From: Rheinheimera sp. D18
Lineage (GTDB): Bacteria; Pseudomonadota; Gammaproteobacteria; Enterobacterales; Alteromonadaceae
DNA: 64,000 nucleotides
Reading direction: 5' to 3'
NCBI RefSeq assembly: GCF_004345025.1
Contig: NZ_CP037745.1
Location: 2,852,001 to 2,916,000 of the forward strand
Below, in pieces: positions 49,091 to 57,379 of the stretch. The notes beneath the pieces were generated by a model that ran no database searches, had not been told where the DNA came from, and saw only the letters and a list, made by a program, of their open reading frames with translations. Positions within the stretch are counted from its first letter, which is position 1, and each line of letters starts with the position of its first letter. The translations under genes and the position numbers were made by a program.

Positions 49091-51298
49091 TTAGGTATTT
49101 AAGTTAATCCAATTAAGAGCCGCTTTGGTGTCAAACGCTTTTGCGCCATAATCAAGTGTTAATAAATTACTGGGCAAATACTCGTCGTATTTTTCAATAT
49201 TTTTTATCAATACATTCTGCGCCAGCTCAGTTTCGGTAATAATTCCATGCTCAAAGCTGCCTTTCAAAGCCATCTTCACCTCATCAATGGATGTTTGGGT
49301 TACTGAGATGACGCCAGCACTTACAGAAGCTTTAAAGTCTTTACGGTTGAGTAAGGCCAAAAGGGTATTTGTGGTTTTGTCACCAAGCCAAGGGAGAATA
49401 TGTACTGTGCTCTCATCTTGTAAGAAAGCGTTATTTGTTAGTTCCGCCGCATTAAAGTATGTGACTGCCTCAGCAAATAGAGACTTAATTACTGGATCGG
49501 CAAAATCAACCTTTTTATCGCCTACTGTAATTCTATACTCAGCCTCTTTGAGAATGGTAAACATCTCTTGGCGTATTGCATCATGAATTGACATGCCGTC
49601 ACCGTCGAAGTGTGGTGCTTTACCCCCTTTTGAATGCTCAACCATGATAACTTTCTTTTGGGTATCAACATCTTTAATTTTCCATCGTTTTCCGCCAAAA
49701 ACAATGTGTTGACCAGGAAGTAACACGCTATCTACTGGAATGGTTCCAAGAGTTTTGTATCCGGTCACAATTCGATACTCTTCAGGCGTCTGAAATACGG
49801 CGTAGAAGGTGTAATGACCAACAATACGTTCGCCAGCAACCCCTAGCGTTAATTCTCCACTACCGAGCTGCGTAATAAGTTGGGTTTTACCCATATGGAT
49901 CAGTAACGACTTAAAGTCGCTGGCGCTAACTTTATTAAATGGCCCGTCTTTACAAAGGATCGCAAACAATTGCTCTGCCCGTACACCGCCCCACTGCCCA
50001 ATTATGGCTAGTACTTGATGCAATAACGTTGAAAAGTGGTACAACGACGTATCTGCAGGCTCATACCACTTACTGCTGATCAGTAGCCGTATCATCGCCA
50101 ATGATTGAATTGTCTTTAAGCGTAGCTTACTTGTTATGTCTGAATGCTGTGTGATCTCCTCTTCGCTAATCATCATTCTAAGCGTAGATGGCCCTCCCCG
50201 CCTACCAGAGCGCCCCATCCGCTGGCGCAAGCTAGATACTGAGTGTGGAGGCGTTACTTGTATGACAGTGTTTACCTTGCCAATATCAATGCCTAGCTCA
50301 AGCGTCATGGTGCAAATGGCCGTTGTCGGGTATTGCTCTTGCTGTAAGCGCTTTTCAACATCTTGACGAAGCTCTTTAGACAAGGAGCCATGGTGTGCAA
50401 AAAATTCATTAGGTACACATTGCTCTTCGCACATATCAGAGAGATCGGCGGTTAATTCCTCTGTGCGTTTACGACTATTGGCAAAGACTAAATGGTTACC
50501 ACCACGGCAGAATTTAAACAGGTCGTTAATTAAATTGGATGGTTCATTCAATTTATCATTAGTGTCATGCTCATCATCAGCTAATTTAGCCGGATTAATA
50601 TAACCTTTAATTTGAATTTTTAACGTTGACGTAGTGCCAGCATCTTTAATAATACAACAGGGCATGGTGCCATTTGGCCTTAGAGAGGCCGGTACACTCT
50701 CAAGGTTACCAAGCGTAGCGCTTAGTGCAATACGCGGTATAGGCTTTTTAAGCCGGTTAAGTAATTGCTCTAGACGATGAAGCAGTGACATAAGCTGCTG
50801 GCCGCGTTCAGTGCCTATAAACGCGTGAAACTCATCAATGACGACATATTGTAATTCTGCAAAAGCAGAGGCAACCCAACCGGGCTCGCGAATGATTAAT
50901 GACTCAAGTGATTCTGGCGTGATTAACACAACCCCTAATGGGGTAGCGCGAAGATTCTTTTTCTTACTTTGTAAGCTATCACCGTGCCAAGGGGTTACCG
51001 GCAAACCGAGTAAATCCGACATAGTCTCCAATCGCCTATTCTGATCATTAATAAGCGCTTTGAGTGGGCTAATATAAAGAATACCAATTCCACGCTCTTG
51101 ATTAGCGATAGCACTGATAGCAGGCAAGAAAAAAGCCTCGGTTTTACCGGCTGCGGTTGAGGCACTGATTAGCACATCTGTATTGCCGCGTAAAATGGGC
51201 TCTATCGCCGCTGATTGTATCTCCCTTAAGCTTGGCCAACCTTGTTGATACACCCAACGCTGTACTTTAGGGTGTAATTTATCAAAGGCATTACTCAT
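49091..51298 (-). CDS. sngC: Shango-type DEAD/DEAH-box helicase SngC
   Basis: This 735-residue SF2 helicase has a Walker A ASTAAGKT (46-53), the DEAH-like box as DEFH (155-158), SAT motif ALSATLGN, and motif VI RQRMGRSGRRGG; the C-terminal half is Lhr/Lig-like with no nuclease motif. The start overlaps the sngB stop by 4 bp (ATGA). With a TerB-domain protein and a DUF2791-type ATPase it matches the three-gene Shango anti-phage system. AT-richer composition than the neighbours is evident by eye, supporting transfer. A related Lhr-family helicase (BrxHI-like) also accompanies some BREX systems, but the TerB gene argues for Shango. Confidence 0.87.
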   Translation of the reverse strand: MSNAFDKLHPKVQRWVYQQGWPSLREIQSAAIEPILRGNTDVLISASTAAGKTEAFFLPAISAIANQERGIGILYISPLKALINDQNRRLETMSDLLGLPVTPWHGDSLQSKKKNLRATPLGVVLITPESLESLIIREPGWVASAFAELQYVVIDEFHAFIGTERGQQLMSLLHRLEQLLNRLKKPIPRIALSATLGNLESVPASLRPNGTMPCCIIKDAGTTSTLKIQIKGYINPAKLADDEHDTNDKLNEPSNLINDLFKFCRGGNHLVFANSRKRTEELTADLSDMCEEQCVPNEFFAHHGSLSKELRQDVEKRLQQEQYPTTAICTMTLELGIDIGKVNTVIQVTPPHSVSSLRQRMGRSGRRGGPSTLRMMISEEEITQHSDITSKLRLKTIQSLAMIRLLISSKWYEPADTSLYHFSTLLHQVLAIIGQWGGVRAEQLFAILCKDGPFNKVSASDFKSLLIHMGKTQLITQLGSGELTLGVAGERIVGHYTFYAVFQTPEEYRIVTGYKTLGTIPVDSVLLPGQHIVFGGKRWKIKDVDTQKKVIMVEHSKGGKAPHFDGDGMSIHDAIRQEMFTILKEAEYRITVGDKKVDFADPVIKSLFAEAVTYFNAAELTNNAFLQDESTVHILPWLGDKTTNTLLALLNRKDFKASVSAGVISVTQTSIDEVKMALKGSFEHGIITETELAQNVLIKNIEKYDEYLPSNLLTLDYGAKAFDTKAALNWINLNT

Positions 51299-52602
51299 AG
51301 TGAAAAGTCTGCAAGCTCGGTGTCTTCATCTTCTATAGTAACATCAAGATCTGACGGCTTATCTTCTTCTATGGCTATTGACGTGATTAAACTATCCCAT
51401 GAAATGGACGGGTTCTGATCAATAACCGATAGCATATCTAAAAAGGCCTTAATGGTGTTACGTGGTGTTCTAAAGTACGCCTCTCCAATATTCTGACTGC
51501 AATGCTGCAAAAATGACTTTAACGACGCATCTGGGACAAGGTATTTTGTTTCATCACCTTCAGCAAAGACATGCCGTAAATTTTTAAGCAGTATGTACAG
51601 CTCTTCAGGTGTCAGGCTAGCGAGATGCAATGCTGGGGATGAGTAATCAATAACACCAGCCTGTTTTGCAAAGCTATTGCTAGCAAGTCTAGATTGAAGC
51701 GCTTCATAGCTATATAAACCTTTGCGTGGATCTAAAAGGAATTCAGGCGTACCTCCCAATAGAAAACCAAGATGCTCAGCACTGCCTTGTAAGCAATCAT
51801 TCAAAATTCGTAATATTTGCTCGTAATTAGAGGTTCTAGCTTGTGTATTATTTAACTTATACAGGTTAACCATTTCATCAAGATTAACCAGAAGTCCATC
51901 GTAACCGGCTTGACGCACAAACAAGCTTAGGATTTTAAGCGAATCATAAAATGACGCATCTGAAATAATATTACTGACGCCCAAGTCCCTTTTTGCTTCC
52001 GTTTTGGTTGTATATTCCGCACGCAACCATTTAATGGCATTTAATTTAAGCGTTTCGTTATCCTGCTCGTGACCGGTCCAATAAGCTTCAATAGCTTTGG
52101 CAAAGTCATACCCTCCTACCAGCTCTGACAGTGAGTCGAGTTTTTGGTGGATCACGTCTATCGTTTGCTTACCTGACGCGTCAGCATCTTTACGTGCTTC
52201 AGTAATGAATTTCTCTACGACACTAGTTAAAGCGTTTCCATCAGGCTTGTTACGCGTAGACATGTTTCGCATTAATTCAGCATACAGGTTTCTAGCTTGA
52301 CCTGCTGTTGCGTGCAGGCGCCGATCAGGCGATAGGTCAGCATTAACCGTGACTAGCTTACGCTCTAAGGCGATTGCCTTTACTACACTTAAAAAGAACG
52401 TTTTACCAGAGCCATAATCACCAATAATAAGCCTAAAGATCGAGCCGCCGTTGGTAATACGCTCAACATCTTGAATAAGCGCCTTAAGTTCATTAACACG
52501 ACCAACTTGGATGTGCTGTATACCAATTTTGGGCGTTACACCGGCCTTAAGGGATTGAATAATAGTATCCCGTTCTTTTGAGCGTATTTTTTTAACTGAC
52601 AT
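51295..52602 (-). CDS. sngB: Shango-type ATPase SngB (DUF2791/BrxD-like)
   Basis: The 435-residue P-loop protein has Walker A GDYGSGKT (61-68) and Walker B LLVNLDEM (237-244), in the AAA+ type of the DUF2791/BrxD family. HIQVGRVNELKALIQD near the start is the usual lead-in. It likely powers or regulates the helicase. It is 3 bp after sngA and overlaps sngC. No BREX core genes (brxC, pglX, pglZ) lie beside it. Confidence 0.85.
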   Translation of the reverse strand: MSVKKIRSKERDTIIQSLKAGVTPKIGIQHIQVGRVNELKALIQDVERITNGGSIFRLIIGDYGSGKTFFLSVVKAIALERKLVTVNADLSPDRRLHATAGQARNLYAELMRNMSTRNKPDGNALTSVVEKFITEARKDADASGKQTIDVIHQKLDSLSELVGGYDFAKAIEAYWTGHEQDNETLKLNAIKWLRAEYTTKTEAKRDLGVSNIISDASFYDSLKILSLFVRQAGYDGLLVNLDEMVNLYKLNNTQARTSNYEQILRILNDCLQGSAEHLGFLLGGTPEFLLDPRKGLYSYEALQSRLASNSFAKQAGVIDYSSPALHLASLTPEELYILLKNLRHVFAEGDETKYLVPDASLKSFLQHCSQNIGEAYFRTPRNTIKAFLDMLSVIDQNPSISWDSLITSIAIEEDKPSDLDVTIEDEDTELADFSL

Positions 52603-52605
52603 TAT

Positions 52606-55494
52606 CTATCCTTTGAGTTCTTCGACTATATCCTGGTCGATACAAATATCACCATCATCATCAAGTACTGGAGCATCAACTTTGCTATAAGCCCAATCGT
52701 TAATTGTTTCTATGGCACCGTCAAGCATGAGATTAAGCGTTTTGCAAAGCGCCAGTGCTTCAGTTCTAGACCATTCCTGCTTTTGTATCAGTGCTACATA
52801 CAGGCTGTTATGTGCCTCATCTAAGCCGGTGCCACCATTACTGTTTATCAACTCAGTATTTTCCACTACTGCAAGCTCAACTTCAGTGTCGTCAACAAAG
52901 ATACTTTCAAGCATCGATTTTGCAGCATGCGTATCACTTTCATGTTGAGCAATAATATCTTCATTAAGAGAAAAGGCTTTTGGCGCTACACTTTTAGATT
53001 GTAATTGATTAGCGCCAACATGATCAGTGATTTGGTCTGGTGGTAGTTTGCCTGCAGCTACATTATGGATATCAGTTAGTGCCGCGTTCTTATCAAAACC
53101 AAGTATGGTGTAGCACTTTTGAAGTTGGTTAATTGCCTTTGGGTCGATATCTCTATCGCTGGCGCACATAGCAAGTAGAAAAGGCTTTACGTGTTGTAGG
53201 TGTTTACTTTCGAGCTTGGCAACTAATGGTTTAATACCATTTAAATTGATAGGTCGTTTAGTTAGCCATTCTATATACGTAGTATGAAGCTGCCTTTCAA
53301 TTGGATTAACAAAATGCGTGTTTTGGATGTGTTCTTTTAATAATGCAATCTTGTGTTCTGTACGAGCGCCAGCAATAGTAGCAATAGATAAACTCAAGCG
53401 AATTCCCAAGCTAATTGCATGAAACGAGGGCTCCGGGAAGAATAATTTATCACCGTTAGTAGGTGCATGGAAAAAAATAATAGGTTCATCGAAACTAAGT
53501 GCATGGCTATAGCATCTAGTGTTAGGGACATAATCCATCTCTAACTTGTTCATCAAGCTGCTGAATAGATTAGCGATGGATAAATTAAAGGAGTTTGGAA
53601 TGGAAATAGCACCCTGCGTTAAAATTTCACGCGTCGTAGAAACCCCGTTATGCTCTTGGATGGTTAACATCATCCATGCCTTAAGTGCTTCAAGCTTGGG
53701 CGATTCAGCCTCACTGGAAAGCTCTTTTGGCAATAAAAGTATCGCCTCTAAATCAGTACGCTGTTTGCCCGATTGACCTAAGTAGCGACTATAACTCTGC
53801 AATATAGATACAACTGACTTTGAAATTTCTTCAAACCGGTCACAAGGTGCGCTAAGTGCACCAATATCTGGAAGGTCTTTGTAATAGAATTTAAGCCCTC
53901 TATTGCCTGTGTTTATGGGAAAGTAAGGGATTTGCAACTTCGTTTTGTTAGCTTTTATAGCCAGCCCTTTGGGGTATAAATCATTAAACCTTATTGTAAA
54001 GAGTTTTTTAAACTCCTGCGCACACCGCTGGGCAGCAGTACTACGTAAAGAATAGCCCCAGTGAGACATCCAAGCATATGCTTGTTGTGCATCTATCCTG
54101 CCATGTTCGACAAGCTGCGTACCTAGCTTTATTTTTAATTGTAATTGATTAAGTGCTTCAGTGGTGAATTTCTGCTTATGCCGTTGCATCAAAATGTCTG
54201 GGTAAAAAATAGCCATAAGCTGCATTAGATCTGAAGCAAAATCACAAAATCTGTTTTCATAGGCAGGGACATAATACAAACGAAGAACTTCTTCATAAAG
54301 TTGGACAATTTCATCAGCTGTCACTTCATGGCCCTGAAGTATTTCAAATACTCTTCGCTCAATTCCACCTAAGTAAATTGTTAAGTAATGAATAGAGCCG
54401 GGTATGGTGCTTCTGTCTGAGGCCAGCCAATCGAGATAAATGCCTCTATTCGCAGGTGATATCGATGCGTAACTTGACCATTCGCTAAGTTGATCATCAA
54501 AATGATCAGAATGCACTGAGTTCGACTTTTGTGGTTGAGAAGCTTTTAATTTTGGATCAACAAGTGATGGCTCTATTAACTCACCACTAAGAGAGGGTAA
54601 AACGCCACCATAATAAAAGAAACCATTTGGCACTATCCGCTTGTTGATTTGCATAGGCTGCTCAGGCTTTATCCATCGACCTATTTCTTTGTTTGTGGAT
54701 TTTTCTTGTTCATTAGCAATGTGTGAAAAGAAGCTACCCTCATAGCGGCCAATCTCATTAGAAAGAGCGCCAGCCGTTGCATTGCTATTAACAGGGTTAG
54801 GGTTGATGAAGTGGGTTAGCGTAACCCCGCCCTCTTGGTTTGAAGCTGACTCGCTTTGTGAGAAGTTAAAAACACCGAAATCATCTTCATCAGGTATTGC
54901 ATCAGTATTTGCATCATCATTATGGGTTAGTGGTGCTGCAACATGCACTTCAGGTGTACTAATCTCTTCTATAGCCACTGCAGCTTCATTTGAAGGTGAA
55001 GTGCTAGCAGAGTCAGCCGCTCTCATTATTTGAGCTATATATGCCCTGCCATTGGTAATATCAGCCCCTTTTAAAAAACCATCTTCAATCAGAATCTCTA
55101 CAACTTTAGAGGCTTGGTTTACATCCAATTTAAGGCCCTTCAAATATACGGGTTCTTTAACGACAACATCCTCTGGATCGATGACCTCTTGTGCTGTTTG
55201 GGGCTCATCGAGTGCATCGTGGCAATTGATTTCAAAAAGGTGATCGTGATTTGGCAATGCATCTTCGAAAATCATTTCATCAGGCGCCAGCTCAGCGGTA
55301 ATTTCAGGCGCGGGCTCACTCTGTTTCGCTCGCTTGATTGGCTTGGGGTATTTAGCGCGTTCTTCATTTTGAACTTTAATTTCGTTTTTAAAATACTCAA
55401 TAATGAAATAAAGAAGAATTGCGGATAGTAAAATTAATAATATGGCCAAAATGGAATACCTTATGGTCGTGCTCATCTGCGTAATTTTGAACAC
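52606..55494 (-). CDS. sngA: Shango-type TerB-domain protein SngA with N-terminal membrane anchor
   Basis: This 962-residue protein begins with a strong membrane helix (about 13-33), a basic stretch, and a long acidic linker (about 60-280). A TerB-N-like region follows (about 285-480; GFFYYGGVLPSLSG, GIYLDWLASDR, YLGGIERRVFEI) with a TerB-like middle and a TerB-C-like end (about 840-962; NDWAYSKVDAPVLDDDGD). It heads the operon and should be the sensor or scaffold component. Start choice is uncertain: GTG 55494 or ATG 55476; neither has a clear ribosome site. A TATTAT at 55531-55536 (minus) may be a -10 box. Confidence 0.83.
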   Translation of the reverse strand: MFKITQMSTTIRYSILAILLILLSAILLYFIIEYFKNEIKVQNEERAKYPKPIKRAKQSEPAPEITAELAPDEMIFEDALPNHDHLFEINCHDALDEPQTAQEVIDPEDVVVKEPVYLKGLKLDVNQASKVVEILIEDGFLKGADITNGRAYIAQIMRAADSASTSPSNEAAVAIEEISTPEVHVAAPLTHNDDANTDAIPDEDDFGVFNFSQSESASNQEGGVTLTHFINPNPVNSNATAGALSNEIGRYEGSFFSHIANEQEKSTNKEIGRWIKPEQPMQINKRIVPNGFFYYGGVLPSLSGELIEPSLVDPKLKASQPQKSNSVHSDHFDDQLSEWSSYASISPANRGIYLDWLASDRSTIPGSIHYLTIYLGGIERRVFEILQGHEVTADEIVQLYEEVLRLYYVPAYENRFCDFASDLMQLMAIFYPDILMQRHKQKFTTEALNQLQLKIKLGTQLVEHGRIDAQQAYAWMSHWGYSLRSTAAQRCAQEFKKLFTIRFNDLYPKGLAIKANKTKLQIPYFPINTGNRGLKFYYKDLPDIGALSAPCDRFEEISKSVVSILQSYSRYLGQSGKQRTDLEAILLLPKELSSEAESPKLEALKAWMMLTIQEHNGVSTTREILTQGAISIPNSFNLSIANLFSSLMNKLEMDYVPNTRCYSHALSFDEPIIFFHAPTNGDKLFFPEPSFHAISLGIRLSLSIATIAGARTEHKIALLKEHIQNTHFVNPIERQLHTTYIEWLTKRPINLNGIKPLVAKLESKHLQHVKPFLLAMCASDRDIDPKAINQLQKCYTILGFDKNAALTDIHNVAAGKLPPDQITDHVGANQLQSKSVAPKAFSLNEDIIAQHESDTHAAKSMLESIFVDDTEVELAVVENTELINSNGGTGLDEAHNSLYVALIQKQEWSRTEALALCKTLNLMLDGAIETINDWAYSKVDAPVLDDDGDICIDQDIVEELKG

Positions 55495-56169
55495 TTAAAG
55501 TGTGGCGAAAATACCAGCAAATTAGATTGTATAATAGGTACGGATTATTAGTACAGGCATGATCTCTGATTCACAGACGCAAATTGATAGCATGTTGTGC
55601 TGTGTGCTGTATCAACTAATTTGTTGAAGCTGGAATTTGATGACGGTGTACATATTAACTTGATTGATTAAAAAGCCTCCTTCCAAAAACTAATTTAAAT
55701 TTAAACAAGCTCAAAGTCACTAACTGAGATAGAGCGGCCTACGCATTAGCTTTCAAGGGAGCACTACTTTCATCAATAGATACAAATACGCCACGCTTAA
55801 TGCCGCAGTGCTTCAAAAAGTGCACAGCTACGTTTAAAATTCAAGCTTGCACAGCTAAAAAATAAACTCTACAGCCCTTACATTTTTATAGGTTTATTGA
55901 AACTGAACCGTTGTAACAGGGGTTAACTCGCCATGGTCAACGGCAGATAGTTAACGAGTTTCAATAAGGGACAATGATGCTTAATCTACCACTACGTCGC
56001 TAGACTATGAATTCTTTCTTGGCTGCAGCTATTATATTTATTCCTATCACCACAGTTTTAAACCTGTTTGCTGCATAGATGTTAAATTGGCTCTTTGGTG
56101 AGTGGCAGTTTCGGCTTGGTCTCAAGCATAAACAAGTGTAATAAAACCGCATCAACCGATCACCCAACC
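55495..56169. other. 675-bp noncoding stretch upstream of sngA
   Basis: It holds the presumed Shango promoter at its left and ends exactly at the right direct repeat. I see no credible gene. There is an 11-bp inverted repeat, TTATTGAAACT at 55894-55904 with AGTTTCAATAA at 55957-55967. A minus-strand frame at 55739-55831 reads through FLKHCGIKRGVF, and a 23-residue hydrophobic frame lies at 56007-56078; both may be debris. The region is absent from the pre-insertion locus by the repeat model, so it came with the island. Confidence 0.6.
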
Positions 56170-56577
56170 GCGGTTATATTTTAACTTACACCTTAAAAAT
56201 ATAGCCGCGCTTATAGCAGCCATACATTAGGATATAAGATACCGCTAAGAAGCTCAGCGCAAAGCCAAGTGAACCATTAAAATCGCCCAGCATGGGTTGG
56301 TAAATAGTATTAAATAGCCAGCTTTGTAGTGAAACTGACCCTACCGAAATCATACCAAGTAACCTAGCAACAATACCGGAAAACATATAAAACAAAATGG
56401 CATTCGCGCCAAATACAATAAAGGGCGCGGCCCATAGCCGATACTTTTTTACATCACATAAATATAAACAAGCCGCTAATGCGATCGCGCAATAGCCGCT
56501 ACTCAGCAATACAAAGCTGGGCGTCCATAAAGCTTTGTTAATGGGTAAGGTAAAATGCCACAACTCAGCCAGCCATA
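56170..56577. repeat. Right 408-bp direct repeat flanking the Shango island
   Basis: This is the partner of 48628-49035. Here the repeat is part of the intact nagX-like gene, and sequence continues into its 5' part beyond 56577. Upstream of 56170 the sequence is unrelated to that left of 48628. The two repeats bracket 7134 bp, which contain the Shango genes. Confidence 0.97.
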
Positions 56578-57379
56578 CAGCAATAATACCAAACAGCAAC
56601 AGACCTCGTAGTTTTTGCACTACCGAGCGATCTGCTTGTAACCACTGGGCAATCAGCAAACCGCTAACACAGCTAGCAATAGCCGGCAGAGTTGACCATA
56701 AACCTTCTGGATCAAAAGCAAAGGGTGTGGCTTTAGCATAATAAACATGGCTAGCACCTAGTGCGGCGTTATCTAGCCAGGCAGCAAAGCTGTTGCCAAA
56801 CTCGAATAGCCCAACAAACTGCTGACCTTGTGCATCCTGATATGGCAACCAATACATAGCGCCAAGATAGGCTGCACATAAACCAAAGATAGCGGTGATA
56901 CGGCCACGAGTGCTGCAAGACAAAGCAATAAGCACGGTGCAAAAGTAAACCAGCGCAATGCGTTGCAATACGCCAAGCGCCCTGACTGCCATCAGCTTTT
57001 GTTCAATGTAGCTGTAATTTGCATCGCGAAAATTGTAATAAAACAGTACTAAAAACAACCCCAACAAATACAATTTTGCCGAGCGCATTAGCGCCTGCTT
57101 TATCGCGGCTGCCTTGCCAACCAGCTGCTGGCGCTGCAAGCTAAGCTGCAACGAAATACCAACAATAACAATAAAAAACGGAAAGATAAGGTCGGTCAGC
57201 GTCCAGCCATGCCACTCTGCGTGGCGCAATGGGCCATATACATAACTCCAGCTTCCGGGGTTATTAACCAAAATCATGGCGGTAATAGTTAGGCCGCGCA
57301 ACACATCTAACGCCAATAAGCGGTTAGTTGGCGTCTGTGACAAAATTGCCTGACAGTGTCGCTTAATTGCAGCAAACAT
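56186..57379 (-). CDS. NagX-like membrane acyltransferase (heparan-alpha-glucosaminide N-acetyltransferase/DUF5009 family)
   Basis: The 397-residue protein has about 10 membrane helices. The family catalytic region is YGPLRHAEWHGWTLTDLIFP followed by FFIVIVGISLQLSL, with the His near residues 52-58. The vertebrate homologue moves acetyl groups from acetyl-CoA across a membrane to glucosamine; bacterial NagX-like proteins go with amino-sugar catabolism. The start shares one base with the stop of the GH3 gene (TAATG), so the pair is coupled. Its 3' 408 bp is duplicated at the far side of the Shango island. Confidence 0.88.
   Translation of the reverse strand: MFAAIKRHCQAILSQTPTNRLLALDVLRGLTITAMILVNNPGSWSYVYGPLRHAEWHGWTLTDLIFPFFIVIVGISLQLSLQRQQLVGKAAAIKQALMRSAKLYLLGLFLVLFYYNFRDANYSYIEQKLMAVRALGVLQRIALVYFCTVLIALSCSTRGRITAIFGLCAAYLGAMYWLPYQDAQGQQFVGLFEFGNSFAAWLDNAALGASHVYYAKATPFAFDPEGLWSTLPAIASCVSGLLIAQWLQADRSVVQKLRGLLLFGIIAVWLAELWHFTLPINKALWTPSFVLLSSGYCAIALAACLYLCDVKKYRLWAAPFIVFGANAILFYMFSGIVARLLGMISVGSVSLQSWLFNTIYQPMLGDFNGSLGFALSFLAVSYILMYGCYKRGYIFKV

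Noticed and set aside
51295..52602. BREX system because of the BrxD-like ATPase and helicase
   Set aside because: No brxC, pglX, pglZ or brxL genes are present, and the adjacent TerB-domain gene completes a Shango set.
55739..55831. Minus-strand frame upstream of sngA containing HFLKHCGIKRGVF
   Set aside because: It faintly recalls a transposase fragment, but is only about 30 codons with stops on both sides and no recognisable motif or terminal repeats.
55894..55967. 11-bp inverted repeat as an integron attC or IS end
   Set aside because: The arms lack the attC core consensus, and no integrase, transposase or target-site duplication is visible.
56007..56078. Plus-strand 23-residue hydrophobic frame
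   Set aside because: No ribosome site, no homologue that I recognise, and it is short enough to arise by chance in AT-rich DNA.
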